DNA of 64,000 bases from Micromonospora aurantiaca ATCC 27029 (GCF_000145235.1 NC_014391.1:930001-994000); one strand, 5' to 3'; positions 1 to 10,936 are shown, counted from the stretch's first letter. Translations and numbers: made by a program. The notes: generated from the sequence alone by a model not told the origin.

Positions 1-1
1 G

Positions 2-415
2 CTGGAACGAGGCAAGCAGGTGGTCGAGCCGGCCGGCGCGGTCGGCGTGGCGGCGCTGCTGGCCGGCGCGGTGGAGGTGACCGCGCCGGTCGTCGCGGTG
101 CTCTCCGGCGGCAACATCGATCCGCTGCTCATGCTCCGGGTGATCGAGCACGGCCTGGCGGCGGCGGGCCGGTTCCTGCGAATCACCGTGCGCTGCACGG
201 ACCGGCCCGGCCAGCTCGCCTCCCTGCTGAGCGAGATCGCCGAGCACCGGGCCAACGTGGTGGACGTGGTGCACCAGCGCGCCAACCCGCACCTGCGCCT
301 CGGCGAGGTGGAGGTGGCCCTGTCCGTGGAGACCCGCGGGGTGGAGCACTCGGACACGCTGATCAGCGCGCTGCGGGCCAGCGGCTACCAGGTGGTCTTC
401 ACCGGCGAGGGCTGA
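2..415 (+). CDS. ilvA: Threonine dehydratase, C-terminal part (cut by window edge)
   Basis: Only the last 138 codons are present; the frame is open from base 2. The visible part is the end of the PLP-enzyme domain (KQVVEPAGAVGVAALLAG, then VVAVLSGGNID) followed by an ACT-like regulatory domain (RFLRITVRCTDRPGQLASLL). This arrangement is that of threonine ammonia-lyase, which deaminates threonine to 2-oxobutanoate for isoleucine synthesis or threonine catabolism; the ACT domain is the usual allosteric site. The catalytic lysine region lies outside the window, so biosynthetic (IlvA) and catabolic (TdcB-like) roles cannot be separated. The gene converges on greA and ends just before a strong hairpin. 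Confidence 0.85.
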   Translation: MERGKQVVEPAGAVGVAALLAGAVEVTAPVVAVLSGGNIDPLLMLRVIEHGLAAAGRFLRITVRCTDRPGQLASLLSEIAEHRANVVDVVHQRANPHLRLGEVEVALSVETRGVEHSDTLISALRASGYQVVFTGEG

Positions 416-430
416 GCGCTCGGCGGAACG

Positions 431-467
431 CGAACGCCCCGGCCGGATGATCCGGTCGGGGCGTTCG
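431..467. terminator. Bidirectional terminator between ilvA and greA
   Basis: A 17-bp stem (431-447 with 451-467), with one G-U pair and a 3-base loop, lies between the convergent ends of ilvA and greA. There is no U tract, as is common in high-GC actinobacteria. Confidence 0.75.
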
Positions 468-549
468 GGTGTGCGGCTCGGGTCCGAGGAGGGCCTGTCA
501 GCCTCGGTCGGGTTCGGGACCCGAGCCGTCCGGCGCGGGTCCGGAGGGG

Positions 550-1050
550 TCAGCCGCTGTACGGCTCGAAGGAGACGATGGTCACCTTGATATCGGCGCC
601 GCTGGGCGCCGTGTAGGTGCAGGTCTGCCCTGCCTTGCCGCCGAGGATGGCCTTGCCGAGCGCGGACTCGGGGCTGTAGACCGTGAGGTCGGTGGTGGAG
701 GCGATCTCCCGGGAGCCGAGCAGGAAGGTCTCGCTGTCGTCGGCGTCGTCGTCGAAGTAGATCTTCACGACCATGCCCGGCGACACCGCGTCGGTGTCCG
801 GCGCCTCGCCGACCTTGGCGGTGCGCAGCAGCTCCTTGAGGTAGAGAATGCGGCCCTCGGCCTTGCCCTGCTCCTCGCGGGCGGCGTGGTAGCCGCCGTT
901 CTCCCGCAGGTCGCCCTCCTCGCGCCGGGCGTTGATCTCGGCGGCGATGACCGGTCGGTTGGCGATCAGCTCGTCGAGCTCGGCCTGCAGACGGTCGTAG
1001 GCGTCCTGGGACAGCCAGGTGGCGGGCGCCTCGTTTCCATTTGTGGACAC
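550..1050 (-). CDS. greA: Transcription elongation factor GreA
   Basis: A 166-residue protein with the N-terminal coiled coil ([17 protein letters not shown] onward) and acidic tip region ([20 protein letters not shown]) characteristic of Gre factors, then the C-terminal FKBP-like domain ([16 protein letters not shown]). GreA binds the secondary channel of RNA polymerase and stimulates cleavage of backtracked transcripts. I chose the GTG start at 1050 because GAGGAG sits 6-12 bases upstream and because the product then has the usual family length; an in-frame start further upstream would add about 29 atypical residues. It is monocistronic by position, converging with ilvA. Confidence 0.95.
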   Translation of the reverse strand: MSTNGNEAPATWLSQDAYDRLQAELDELIANRPVIAAEINARREEGDLRENGGYHAAREEQGKAEGRILYLKELLRTAKVGEAPDTDAVSPGMVVKIYFDDDADDSETFLLGSREIASTTDLTVYSPESALGKAILGGKAGQTCTYTAPSGADIKVTIVSFEPYSG

Positions 1051-1097
1051 AGGCGGTCTCCTCGATTGGTGCGGACTGGCTGACAGGTGAACTTGCA

Positions 1098-1103
1098 AGG
1101 CTA
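1098..1103 (-). promoter_or_regulatory. greA -10 box
   Basis: TAGCCT on the minus strand fits the TAnnnT pattern and would give a leader of about 40 bases carrying the greA ribosome site. No clear -35 was seen. Confidence 0.4.
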
Positions 1104-1195
1104 CCAGTGCGGGTCGCGTCGAGGTGTGATCAATCACCCCGGGTGCCGGCGGCGGGACCGGGGTGCGGTGGCCGGCGACTCGCCGGCGGTCCGGC

Positions 1196-1630
1196 TCAGC
1201 CGGCGGGCCGGCAGCGCAGGACCTCGCCGATGAACGGCCGGGCGCTCGTGGGGACCTCCTGCCGGGTCCGGATGTGGCGCTGGCCGGGCTCCGCGGTCAC
1301 GGTGGCCTCGGCGCTGCCCACCTGGGCCCCGTCGTGGGAGCGGGCCCGCAGCAGACAGGTGGCGGAGCCGCCCGGCGGCACGGTGACCCGGAAGTCGACG
1401 ATCACCCGGGAGTCGGTGATGTCGGTGTAGCTGATCATTTCGCCCTGGTACTCCGGGTCGCCGTACTGGTAGTAGAGCTTCGCCGCGCCCAGGCCGAGGA
1501 CGGCGAGCATGACCGTCACCGTCAGGGCGAGCAGGACCGGCCGGCGGCGCCCCGGCTCCCGGCGGCGGCCGTAGCGGCCCGGCGGGAAGACCGGTGCCTT
1601 CGCGGCGACTGTGGCGTGCGTCTCGCTCAC
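1196..1630 (-). CDS. DUF4307-type single-pass membrane protein
   Basis: A 144-residue protein with a basic cytoplasmic N-terminus ([15 protein letters not shown]), one membrane segment at about residues 30-52 ([20 protein letters not shown]) and an extracytoplasmic beta-rich domain. Size, topology and position beside mca match the DUF4307 family found next to mycothiol conjugate amidase in many actinobacteria. The function is unknown. The GTG start at 1630 is chosen because AGGAG lies about 10 bases upstream. It is transcribed divergently from mca across a 244-base gap. Confidence 0.75.
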   Translation of the reverse strand: MSETHATVAAKAPVFPPGRYGRRREPGRRRPVLLALTVTVMLAVLGLGAAKLYYQYGDPEYQGEMISYTDITDSRVIVDFRVTVPPGGSATCLLRARSHDGAQVGSAEATVTAEPGQRHIRTRQEVPTSARPFIGEVLRCRPAG

Positions 1631-1874
1631 CGGCGGGTATCTCCTGGCGTTGTTGTCGGCGGCATCGGCAAGAATGGCTAGGTCCATCTTCCCAGCCCGG
1701 CGCTGAGTCAAGGATGGCAGGTCGGCCTGGACCGGCGGGCGTGGCCCTGGCCACTCCGGTGGCGGCCCCCGACCGGCCGTCACGGGGGCTTTCGCGGGCG
1801 CGGGGGGGAGATTCCGGCAGGTCAGCCGGCCGGCCCGGGGGTCGGTCGGCGGGCACAGACGAGGAGCGCCGAAG

Positions 1875-2756
1875 GTGGCAGAACAGCTGCGTCTCATGGC
1901 GGTGCACGCCCATCCCGACGACGAGTCGAGCAAGGGCGCCGCCACCATGGCGAAATACGTCGCCGAGGGGGTGGACGTCCTGGTCGTCACCGCCACCGGT
2001 GGCGAGCGGGGCAGTGTGCTCAACCCCAAGATGGACCGCCCCGACGTCTGGGCGAACATCGGTGACATCCGGCGGGCCGAGATGGACGCCGCCCGGGCCA
2101 TCCTCGGCGTCGAGCAGGCGTGGCTCGGTTTCGTCGACTCCGGGCTGCCCGAGGGCGACCCGCTGCCGCCGCTGCCGGAGGGCTGCTTCGCCCTCCAGGA
2201 CGTGGACGTCGCAGCCGCGCCGCTGGTGCGCCTGATGCGGCAGTTCCGCCCGCACGTCGTCACCACGTACGACGAGGAGGGCGGCTACCCGCACCCCGAC
2301 CACATCATGACCCACAAGATCACTGTGGCGGCGTTCGACGCGGCCGGTGACCCGGACCGCCACCCCGAGCTGGGCGAGCCGTGGCAGCCGCTGAAGCTGT
2401 ACTACGACGTGGGTTTCTCCCGCGCCAAGATCATGAGCCTGCACGAGGCGGTGCTCGCCGCCGGGCTCGAGTCGCCGTACGGCGAGTGGATGAAGCGCTG
2501 GGACGAGCGCCCCGACAAGGGCGCCCGGATCACCACCCGGGTCGAGTGCGCCGACTACTTCCCGGTCCGCGACGACGCGCTGCGCGCGCACGCCACCCAG
2601 ATCGACCCGGACGGCTTCTGGTTCCAGGTGCCGATGGAGTTGCAGAAGCGCGCCTGGCCGACGGAGGACTTCCAGCTCGCCCGCTCGCTGGTCGACAGCC
2701 CGCTGCCGGAGTCCGACCTGTTCGCCGGCGTACGAGAGGCGTGCCGTGCCCACTGA
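1875..2756 (+). CDS. mca: Mycothiol S-conjugate amidase
   Basis: A 293-residue member of the LmbE/PIG-L zinc deacetylase family. The metal-binding motif AHPDDE is at residues 12-17, and a second His-rich motif (YPHPDHIMTH) follows in mid-protein. Mca hydrolyses mycothiol S-conjugates to a mercapturic acid and GlcN-Ins, detoxifying electrophiles and antibiotics. I prefer Mca over the paralogous MshB because of the length, the MKRWDERPDKGARITTRVE region, and the small membrane gene and DUF4307 neighbour that usually accompany mca. Start GTG at 1875 follows GAGGAGCGCC. The gene implies a mycothiol-producing actinomycete. Confidence 0.93.
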   Translation: MAEQLRLMAVHAHPDDESSKGAATMAKYVAEGVDVLVVTATGGERGSVLNPKMDRPDVWANIGDIRRAEMDAARAILGVEQAWLGFVDSGLPEGDPLPPLPEGCFALQDVDVAAAPLVRLMRQFRPHVVTTYDEEGGYPHPDHIMTHKITVAAFDAAGDPDRHPELGEPWQPLKLYYDVGFSRAKIMSLHEAVLAAGLESPYGEWMKRWDERPDKGARITTRVECADYFPVRDDALRAHATQIDPDGFWFQVPMELQKRAWPTEDFQLARSLVDSPLPESDLFAGVREACRAH

Positions 2757-2769
2757 CCCGGCCGGGGTC

Positions 2770-2775
2770 TACCCT
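2770..2775 (+). promoter_or_regulatory. -10 box before small membrane protein gene
   Basis: TACCCT would place the transcription start about 23 bases before the ATG at 2805, leaving room for the CGGAGG ribosome site. Confidence 0.45.
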
Positions 2776-2804
2776 GGTGCTCAGTCGCACATCGGAGGAA
2801 CACC

Positions 2805-3089
2805 ATGCTGACCACCGTCGAGGTGCTCGCGCAGAACAACTTCGGTGACACCCGTACGGGTGGTCTGGCCGGTCCGATGGGCCTCTTCCTCATCGTCGCG
2901 CTGGCCACCGTCACCGTCCTGCTGATCCGCAACATGAACGCCCGGCTGCGCCGGCTGCCCGACCGCTTCCCGCAGCAGGGCACCCCCGGCCGGGCCGATT
3001 CCGCAGTCGCCGATCCGACAGACGGGCTCGTCGAGCAGGATTCACCGACGAATGCGCCCAACGGCTCCCAGCAGCACCGGAACAGCTGA
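2805..3089 (+). CDS. Small single-pass membrane protein downstream of mca
   Basis: A 94-residue protein with one membrane helix at about residues 24-43 (MGLFLIVALATVTVLLIRNM) and a hydrophilic, proline- and acid-rich C-terminal tail of about 45 residues. The start ATG is preceded by GGAGG with good spacing. Small proteins of this layout are commonly found immediately after mca in actinobacteria, but no function is established. It lies 48 bases after mca with its own candidate -10, so it may be transcribed both with mca and independently. Confidence 0.7.
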   Translation: MLTTVEVLAQNNFGDTRTGGLAGPMGLFLIVALATVTVLLIRNMNARLRRLPDRFPQQGTPGRADSAVADPTDGLVEQDSPTNAPNGSQQHRNS

Positions 3090-3150
3090 ACACCGCGTGA
3101 ATCACGTCGAAGCCGGTTGTCGCCCCCTGTTGCGACCACCGGCTTTGGCT

Positions 3151-3156
3151 TAGCCT
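3151..3156 (+). promoter_or_regulatory. -10 box upstream of the c-di-GMP enzyme leader
   Basis: TAGCCT fits TAnnnT. A start near 3163 would give about 45 bases before the leader ORF at 3208. Confidence 0.4.
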
Positions 3157-3207
3157 TCCGCCGGGGGGACCGTCAGGCCCCGGACCCTGCGCGGAAGGGG
3201 GACGCCG

Positions 3208-3273
3208 ATGTCGAAGACAGCACCGGCCCCCGACCATGCCCCGGCCCGACCCGTCGACGGGGCGGCCCCGTGA
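3208..3273 (+). CDS. 21-codon leader ORF coupled to the GGDEF-EAL gene
   Basis: An ATG at 3208 is preceded by a strong ribosome site (GGAAGGGGGA, 5 bases away). It opens a frame of 21 codons, Ala/Pro-rich (MSKTAPAPDHAPARP), whose TGA stop at 3271-3273 overlaps the GTG start of the next gene as GTGA. The large gene has no good ribosome site of its own, so translational coupling through this leader is the natural reading. Whether the peptide has a function is unknown. An alternative is that the leader is just an extended spacer. Confidence 0.55.
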   Translation: MSKTAPAPDHAPARPVDGAAP

Positions 3274-5801
3274 CCACCGAGCCGGCCGACCGTTCCCCCG
3301 ACCGGATCGGCCTGCGCGGGACACCGGTGGGCGTCGTCCTGCTCACCGTCGCGGTCGCGCTGACCGGTCTGCTCGCCGCCGCGCTCGGCCTCACCGTCCC
3401 GTCCCACCTGCCGGCCGACCACCCGCTGCCCGGTCCGGCACGCTTCGGCATCGCCATCGTCGCGTTCGCGGTGGCCCAGCTCGCCCGGCTGCGCTTCCGT
3501 ACCGCCTCGGGCATGGTGAGCATCACCTGGGGCGAGGCCGCGCTCGTGGTCTGCCTCTGGCTGGTGCCGGCGGGCTGGCTCCCGGCCGCCGCACTGCTGG
3601 GCGTGGGCGCCGCCTGGACCGTGATGTCGATGGTCTCCGACCGCCGTCCGGCGCTGGAACTGGTGGCGATCGCCGGTTCGCTCACCGCCGCCACCGCGCT
3701 CGCCGCCGCGGTGGCCACCGCGCTCGGCCCGCCGCTGCTCGCCGCGCCCACCCCGGAGCTGGCGCTCACGCTCACCGCCGCCGCGGTCACGTACCTGCTC
3801 ACCACCGCCTTCCTGGGCGCCGTCACGCTCGCCCTGCGGCACGGCATCGCGATCGGTCCGCCGCTGCTCGCCGCGCTGCGCGGCAAGCTGCTCATGTTCG
3901 TCGGCAACGTGGCGGTCGGCCTGGTGGTCGTCGCGCTGCTCGAACTCGACGCGCGCTGGCTGCTGCTCCTGCCGCCGCCGCTCTGGCTGCTCCAGCAGAC
4001 CTACCGCCACCGGCTCCGGGCCGACCAGGAGCGGCGTACCTGGCGGGCGTTCGCCGAGGCCACCGCCGCACTCAACCAGCTCGACGAGCGCGGCGTGGCG
4101 ACCGCCGCGGTGACCGGCGCGCTCACCCTGTTCGGCGCGGAACTGGTCGAGGTCGACGTGGCCCGGGGCGAGGGACGCTGGCGCCGCTACCGGGCCGACC
4201 GCGGCGGGCAGGTACGCGACCGGGAGGTGGAGCCGTCCGCCGGTGCCGACGCGGGGGAGCACGAACTGGTGCGCCGCCTCGCCGTGGGATCCGCCGACGT
4301 CGGCCGCTTGCGGGTGCGGTTCGCCCGGTCCGCCCCGCCGAGCGCCCGGGAACGCGACGGCGTGGCGGCCTTCGGCGACGCGCTGGCCGCCGCCCTGCAC
4401 GACGCCGCCACGCACCGGGAGCTGCGGCTGGTCACCGCCCGCTCGTCGTACGACGCGGTGCACGACCAGCTCACCGGACTGCTCAACCGGGCGGCGCTGC
4501 TGGCCAAGGGGGACCAGGCGCTGCGGCAGCGCGCGCACGACCACCCGGTGGCCCTGCTGCTGCTCGACGTGAACCAGTTCAAGGAGGTCAACGACACGCT
4601 CGGGCACTCGGCGGGCGACCAGTTGCTGCGGCCCACCTCCAACCGGCTCGCCGCGCTGACCCGGCCGGGTGACCTGCTCGGGCGCCTCGGCGGCGACGAG
4701 TTCGCGCTGCTGCTGACCTCGGTGCCGCTGGTCGAGGACCGGACGGCCCCGCTGGCGTACGCGCTGCGCCAGGCCCGGGAGGTCGCCGAGCGCCTCGCCG
4801 CACCGACCGAGGTGGCCGGGGTGCGGATGTCCGTGGAGGTCGCGGTGGGCGTCGTGGTCGCCGACGCGGGCGCGGCCGACCTGACGGAGCTGCTGCGGCG
4901 CGCCGACATCGCCATGTACCAGGCGAAGGAGGGCGGCGGCAGCGTCGCCGCGTACGACAGCTCCCGCGACGCGGCGAGCACCGACCACCTGGCGCTGCTC
5001 GCGGAGATGCGGGAGGCTCTCGCCGCCGACGACCAGCTGGTGCTGGCGTTGCAGCCGGCGGTGGACCTGGCGACCGGCGCGCCGACCGGGGTGGAGGCGC
5101 TGATCCGGTGGCGGCACCCGCGCCGGGGCTGGCTCGGTCCGGCCGACTTCATCCGGCCGGTGGAGAACAGCGAGCAGCTCGGCAGCTTCACCCGGTACGT
5201 GCTGGACAAGGCGCTGGAGGTCGCCTCCGGATGGGCGCGGGACGGGCTGGACGTCCCGATCTCGGTGAACCTGTCCGCGCGCAGCCTGCTCGACCCGCGG
5301 CTGCCCGCCGAGATCGAGGAGGCGCTGCGCCGCCACCAGGTGCCGCCGCACCGGCTGGTCCTGGAGATCACCGAGACGGTGGTGATGAGCGAGCTGGAGG
5401 TCATCGACGAGGTGCTGGCCACGCTGCGTGGCATGGGCGTGCAGCTCGCCGTGGACGACTTCGGCACCGGGTTCTCGTCGCTGACGTTCCTCACCCGCAT
5501 CGCCGTCGACGAGTTGAAGGTGGACCGCTCGTTCGTGCTCCGGATGGCCGACTCGCCGGAGGCGGCGGCGATCGTCCGGACCACCGTCGGGTTGGCCCAC
5601 GAACTGGGCCTGCGGGTGGTGGCCGAGGGTGTCGAGACCGCCGAGCAGCGCACCGCGCTGGCCGAGCTGGGCTGCACCGCCGCCCAGGGCTACCACTTCT
5701 TCAAGCCGATGCCGGCTGACAAGATCGCCGCGGTGCTCGCGTCGCTGCGCGACGCGGCCCGGGGCAACGTCTTCCCGCTGCGCGCCGACGGCGCCTCCTG
5801 A
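3270..5801 (+). CDS. Membrane GGDEF-EAL cyclic-di-GMP enzyme
   Basis: An 843-residue protein. About eight hydrophobic segments fill residues 15-240, followed by a GAF-like linker, a GGDEF domain and an EAL domain. GGDEF is intact at 474-478, with an RxxD inhibitory site (RPGD) at 465-468. The EAL domain begins at 609 and keeps the usual catalytic set: NLS, LEITE, DDFGTG, LKVDRSF, AEGVE and QGY. Both cyclase and phosphodiesterase activities are therefore possible, and product inhibition is expected. In filamentous actinomycetes c-di-GMP controls development by loading the repressor BldD. I use the GTG at 3270, coupled to the leader ORF. A longer frame upstream is Pro/Arg-rich and unlikely to be translated. 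Confidence 0.9.
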   Translation: MTTEPADRSPDRIGLRGTPVGVVLLTVAVALTGLLAAALGLTVPSHLPADHPLPGPARFGIAIVAFAVAQLARLRFRTASGMVSITWGEAALVVCLWLVPAGWLPAAALLGVGAAWTVMSMVSDRRPALELVAIAGSLTAATALAAAVATALGPPLLAAPTPELALTLTAAAVTYLLTTAFLGAVTLALRHGIAIGPPLLAALRGKLLMFVGNVAVGLVVVALLELDARWLLLLPPPLWLLQQTYRHRLRADQERRTWRAFAEATAALNQLDERGVATAAVTGALTLFGAELVEVDVARGEGRWRRYRADRGGQVRDREVEPSAGADAGEHELVRRLAVGSADVGRLRVRFARSAPPSARERDGVAAFGDALAAALHDAATHRELRLVTARSSYDAVHDQLTGLLNRAALLAKGDQALRQRAHDHPVALLLLDVNQFKEVNDTLGHSAGDQLLRPTSNRLAALTRPGDLLGRLGGDEFALLLTSVPLVEDRTAPLAYALRQAREVAERLAAPTEVAGVRMSVEVAVGVVVADAGAADLTELLRRADIAMYQAKEGGGSVAAYDSSRDAASTDHLALLAEMREALAADDQLVLALQPAVDLATGAPTGVEALIRWRHPRRGWLGPADFIRPVENSEQLGSFTRYVLDKALEVASGWARDGLDVPISVNLSARSLLDPRLPAEIEEALRRHQVPPHRLVLEITETVVMSELEVIDEVLATLRGMGVQLAVDDFGTGFSSLTFLTRIAVDELKVDRSFVLRMADSPEAAAIVRTTVGLAHELGLRVVAEGVETAEQRTALAELGCTAAQGYHFFKPMPADKIAAVLASLRDAARGNVFPLRADGAS

Positions 5802-5849
5802 CCGGTCCGTCCGCGGTGGACGGGGCAGCGGAGGACGCCCGGCCGGTCC

Positions 5850-5855
5850 TACGCT
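5850..5855 (+). promoter_or_regulatory. -10 box for the secreted protein gene
   Basis: TACGCT fits TAnnnT and gives a leader of about 50 bases ending in GGGGAGGACGACG before the ATG at 5913. Confidence 0.4.
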
Positions 5856-5912
5856 GCTGGCACGGCGGGCGCGACAGGCGTCCCCGCTGACGTCCACACG
5901 GGGAGGACGACG

Positions 5913-6806
5913 ATGAGACGTTCCTGGCGACGGATCCTGCTCGCTTCGACCATGGCGTTGACCACCGGCGCCGCCGGCCTGGTCATGCCCGCGCCGGCGC
6001 AGGCCCGGCCGGCGGAGTCCTGGTCGTTCGCCGTCACCGGCGAGCCGGGTGATCCGATCACCGCCGGCAACTCCTACTCCTACAGCTCCGCCGCACCGAC
6101 GCCGGGCGACGAGATGAACGCGTGGGGCCACGACCAGCAGCACTTCGGGATGGAGTTCTGGAGCGACGCCGACAACACCTGGCGTCTGGAGATCAGCGCC
6201 CCGGCCGGCCAGCCGCTGAAGGCGGGTGACACCTACCAGAACGTCGGCCAGCCGGACGGGAGCGGCACGGCCGGCATCCGCCTCTACAACGGCGGTTGGG
6301 GGCGCTCCTGCGCGCAGAGCACCGGTTCGTTCACGGTCATCGACGCCGCGTGGGGGCCCTTCGACTACGTCGAGCGCTTCGACGCCACCTTCGAGATCCG
6401 GTGCGAGGGCGCGACCGGCGGTCTGCGCGGCCAGGTCCACATCGGCAACCCGCCGCCGCTGCCGGCGCTCGACGTCACACTGACCGTCGATCCGGTCGCG
6501 ACGGTGGACAACAAGGGCATCGCCACCGTCCGCGGCTCGATCACCTGCACCCGGGCGGACTCCTTCTCCATCGCGGGCGAACTCGTCCAGGAACAGAAGA
6601 AGGCGGGCATGGTGCGTGGCTACTTCTCACCCCACATCCCGTGCGTTCCGGGCCAGGTGGTGCCGTGGTCGGCCACCACCTACCCGGCCGACGTCAAGTT
6701 CCAGCGCGGCACCGCCCAGGCGGTCAGCGAGATCCTGGTCCGCGACTTCGAGTACTGGAACGAGTTCACCGTGCGGGACACCTCGACGCTCACCCTGACC
6801 CGGTGA
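5913..6806 (+). CDS. Secreted protein of unknown function
   Basis: A 297-residue protein with a Sec-type signal peptide: basic MRRSWRR, a hydrophobic core, then PAPAQA with likely cleavage after residue 31. The mature part is rich in Trp, Tyr, Gly and Asp, has two apparent beta-rich halves (about 32-185 and 190-297) and contains a few cysteines that could form disulphides. I recognise no catalytic motif. The start ATG follows GGGGAGGACGACG. It is monocistronic, with a strong terminator directly after it. Confidence 0.7.
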   Translation: MRRSWRRILLASTMALTTGAAGLVMPAPAQARPAESWSFAVTGEPGDPITAGNSYSYSSAAPTPGDEMNAWGHDQQHFGMEFWSDADNTWRLEISAPAGQPLKAGDTYQNVGQPDGSGTAGIRLYNGGWGRSCAQSTGSFTVIDAAWGPFDYVERFDATFEIRCEGATGGLRGQVHIGNPPPLPALDVTLTVDPVATVDNKGIATVRGSITCTRADSFSIAGELVQEQKKAGMVRGYFSPHIPCVPGQVVPWSATTYPADVKFQRGTAQAVSEILVRDFEYWNEFTVRDTSTLTLTR

Positions 6807-6808
6807 GA

Positions 6809-6848
6809 CGGCGGCCGGGCCGGGACCACGACCCCGGCCCGGCCGCCG
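6809..6848 (+). terminator. Terminator after the secreted protein gene
   Basis: A perfect 16-bp GC stem (6809-6824 with 6833-6848) with an 8-base loop begins 3 bases after the stop codon. Confidence 0.8.
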
Positions 6849-6879
6849 CACTCGCGCCGCACCGGCTCCGCGCGCTCGC

Positions 6880-6885
6880 TAAGGT
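6880..6885 (+). promoter_or_regulatory. Leaderless promoter -10 of the DUF255 gene
   Basis: TAAGGT lies exactly 6 bases before the GTG at 6892, so the transcript would begin at the start codon. There is no ribosome site. Confidence 0.55.
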
Positions 6886-6891
6886 CGGGTG

Positions 6892-8928
<2,037 letters not shown>

Positions 8929-8937
8929 GCGGAGTGG

Positions 8938-8966
8938 GCCGGGCCGCCCTCACGGTCCGGCCCGGC
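8938..8966 (+). terminator. Hairpin after the DUF255 gene
   Basis: An 8-bp GC stem (8938-8945 with 8959-8966) lies just upstream of the purK promoter. Confidence 0.45.
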
Positions 8967-8977
8967 ACCGGCCCTTA

Positions 8978-8983
8978 TAGGCT
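8978..8983 (+). promoter_or_regulatory. purK -10 box
   Basis: TAGGCT lies 9 bases before the purK ATG, so the transcript is leaderless or nearly so. Confidence 0.5.
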
Positions 8984-8992
8984 GGCGGCGCT

Positions 8993-10150
8993 ATGGACTC
9001 CCGTACCGGTCTCCCCGTCGTGGGCATGGTGGGTGGCGGCCAGCTGGCCCGGATGACCCACCAGGCCGCCATCGCTCTCGGCCAGTCGCTGCGCGTGCTG
9101 GCGCTCGCCCCGGACGACGGTGCCGCGCTGGTCGCTGCCGACGTCCAGTACGGCGACCACACCGACCTGGCCGCGCTGCGGACGTTCGCCAAGGGCTGCG
9201 ACGTGGTCACCTTCGACCACGAGCACGTCCCCAACGAGCACATCCGCACCCTGACCGACGAGGGCGTGAAGCTGTTCCCGCCGGCCGAGGCGCTGGTGCA
9301 CGCGCAGGACAAGCGGGTGATGCGGGAACGGCTCGGCGAGCTGGGCGCGCCGAACCCGGCCTGGCGTCCGGTGGAGTCCCCGGCCGACCTGATCGCCTTC
9401 GGCGAGGAGACCGGCTGGCCGGTGGTGCTCAAGGCCGCCCGGGGCGGCTACGACGGGCGCGGCGTCTGGATGGTCGACGACGCCGGTCAGGCCGGTGAGC
9501 TGGCCGCCACGCTGCTCGCCGGTGGCACGCCGCTGCTGGTCGAGGAGCGGGTGGCGCTGCGCCGTGAACTGGCCGTGCAGGTGGCGCGCTCGCCGTTCGG
9601 GCAGGTCGCCGCGTACCCGGTGGTGGAGACGGTGCAGCGCGACGGCATCTGCGTCGAGGTGCTGGCGCCCGCGCCCGACCTGCCCGAGGAGCAGGCCGTG
9701 GCCGCGCAGCAGCTCGCCATCGACCTGGCCACCGCGCTCGGCGTGGTCGGCCTGCTCGCGGTGGAGCTGTTCGACACGCCGTCCGGGCTGGTCGTCAACG
9801 AGCTGGCGATGCGGCCGCACAACTCCGGGCACTGGACCATCGAAGGGGCCCGGACCTCCCAGTTCGAGCAGCACCTGCGGGCGGTGCTCGACTACCCGAT
9901 GGGGGACACCTCGCTGACCGCGCCGGTCGTGGTGATGGCGAACGTGCTGGGTGGCGCGCCGGGCGGCAAGTCCATCGACGAGCGGCTGCACCACCTGTTC
10001 GCCGCCGAGCCCGGGGCCAAGGTCCACCTGTACGGCAAGCAGGTCCGTCCGGGCCGCAAGATCGGGCACGTCACCGTGCTCGGCAACGACCTGGACGACG
10101 TACGGGCCCGGGCCGCGCGTGCCGCCCGCTGGCTCCAGGAGGGGCACTGA
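8993..10150 (+). CDS. purK: N5-carboxyaminoimidazole ribonucleotide synthase
   Basis: A 385-residue ATP-grasp enzyme. The N-terminal nucleotide-like fold begins [13 protein letters not shown], the ATP-grasp core includes [14 protein letters not shown], and the C-terminal catalytic motif is [16 protein letters not shown]. PurK converts AIR, ATP and bicarbonate to N5-CAIR in purine synthesis. Its partner purE begins at the last base of the purK stop codon (TGATG), giving a coupled two-gene operon. The start ATG has no ribosome site, consistent with leaderless translation from the TAGGCT promoter. Confidence 0.97.
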   Translation: MDSRTGLPVVGMVGGGQLARMTHQAAIALGQSLRVLALAPDDGAALVAADVQYGDHTDLAALRTFAKGCDVVTFDHEHVPNEHIRTLTDEGVKLFPPAEALVHAQDKRVMRERLGELGAPNPAWRPVESPADLIAFGEETGWPVVLKAARGGYDGRGVWMVDDAGQAGELAATLLAGGTPLLVEERVALRRELAVQVARSPFGQVAAYPVVETVQRDGICVEVLAPAPDLPEEQAVAAQQLAIDLATALGVVGLLAVELFDTPSGLVVNELAMRPHNSGHWTIEGARTSQFEQHLRAVLDYPMGDTSLTAPVVVMANVLGGAPGGKSIDERLHHLFAAEPGAKVHLYGKQVRPGRKIGHVTVLGNDLDDVRARAARAARWLQEGH

Positions 10151-10641
10151 TGAGCACCGTCGGGCTGATCATGGGCAGCGACTCGGACTGGCCGGTCATG
10201 AAGGCCGCCGCCGAGGCGCTCGACGAGTTCGGCGTGCCGTACGAGGTTGGTGTGGTCTCGGCGCACCGCACCCCGGTCAAGATGATCGAGTACGGCCGGG
10301 CCGCCGCCGGACGTGGTGTCCAGGTGATCATCGCGGGCGCGGGCGGAGCGGCTCACCTGCCCGGCATGGTCGCCTCGGTCACCCCGCTGCCGGTGATCGG
10401 TGTCCCGGTGCCGCTGAAGTACCTGGACGGCATGGATTCGCTGCTGTCGATCGTGCAGATGCCGGCCGGGGTGCCGGTCGCCACCGTGTCGATCGGCAAC
10501 GCCCGCAACGCCGGCTTGCTCGCGGTACGCATCCTGGGCGCCTCCGACCCGGTGCTGCGCGACAGGATGGCCGCCTACCAGGCGAGCCTGGAGGACCTGG
10601 TCGCGGAGAAGGATGCCGCGCTGCGCGCCTCCCTGATCTGA
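10150..10641 (+). CDS. purE: N5-carboxyaminoimidazole ribonucleotide mutase
   Basis: A 163-residue class I PurE. It has the phosphate-binding [10 protein letters not shown] near the N-terminus, VVSAHRTP with the catalytic His, and [12 protein letters not shown]. It isomerises N5-CAIR to CAIR, directly after the PurK step. Translation is coupled to purK through the overlapping TGATG. The length is normal for the family. Confidence 0.97.
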   Translation: MSTVGLIMGSDSDWPVMKAAAEALDEFGVPYEVGVVSAHRTPVKMIEYGRAAAGRGVQVIIAGAGGAAHLPGMVASVTPLPVIGVPVPLKYLDGMDSLLSIVQMPAGVPVATVSIGNARNAGLLAVRILGASDPVLRDRMAAYQASLEDLVAEKDAALRASLI

Positions 10642-10716
10642 CCGTCTCGTCACTCTCTGGTTCCCAGCTGTCTGGTCGCTCAGCGTGACCGGCCGGGCCG
10701 ACGCGTGTCTGTGCCC

Positions 10717-10856
10717 TCCGCCGACTTTGCTCTGCAGCCATCGGCGCAGCACGGCTCTGACCTGCAACCCGGCCTCCCGTCCCCAAACGGCTCGGCGGCG
10801 GCCGTCGTCACGGTTGGTGACTGTTGCGTCAGTGGGTGCAGAGCAAAGGCGGCAGA
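10717..10856. repeat. Long imperfect inverted repeat in a convergent gap
   Basis: Arms at 10717-10750 and 10823-10856 share a near-complementary core (CTTTGCTCTGCA against TGCAGAGCAAAG) separated by 72 bases. The element fills the 295-base gap between the convergent ends of purE and the large membrane gene; I see no gene in that gap. It may serve as a shared terminator or be a dispersed genus-specific repeat. Confidence 0.55.
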
Positions 10857-10936
10857 GGGGCATCATCCCCGCCGCAGCCCGTCGACACGGAGCGTGACCT
10901 GATCAGTCGCGCCCCGGCCCCGCGACCGGGACCGGC

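Noticed and set aside
1126..1137. GTGATCAATCAC near-palindrome upstream of greA
   Set aside because: It is short and not supported by a second copy; position relative to the -10 is only loosely regulatory.
3150..6440. Very long open frame on the minus strand opposite the c-di-GMP enzyme and secreted protein genes
   Set aside because: It is Arg/Gly/His-rich with no domain, has no ribosome site, and is the usual antisense shadow of high-GC coding sequence with GC-rich third positions.
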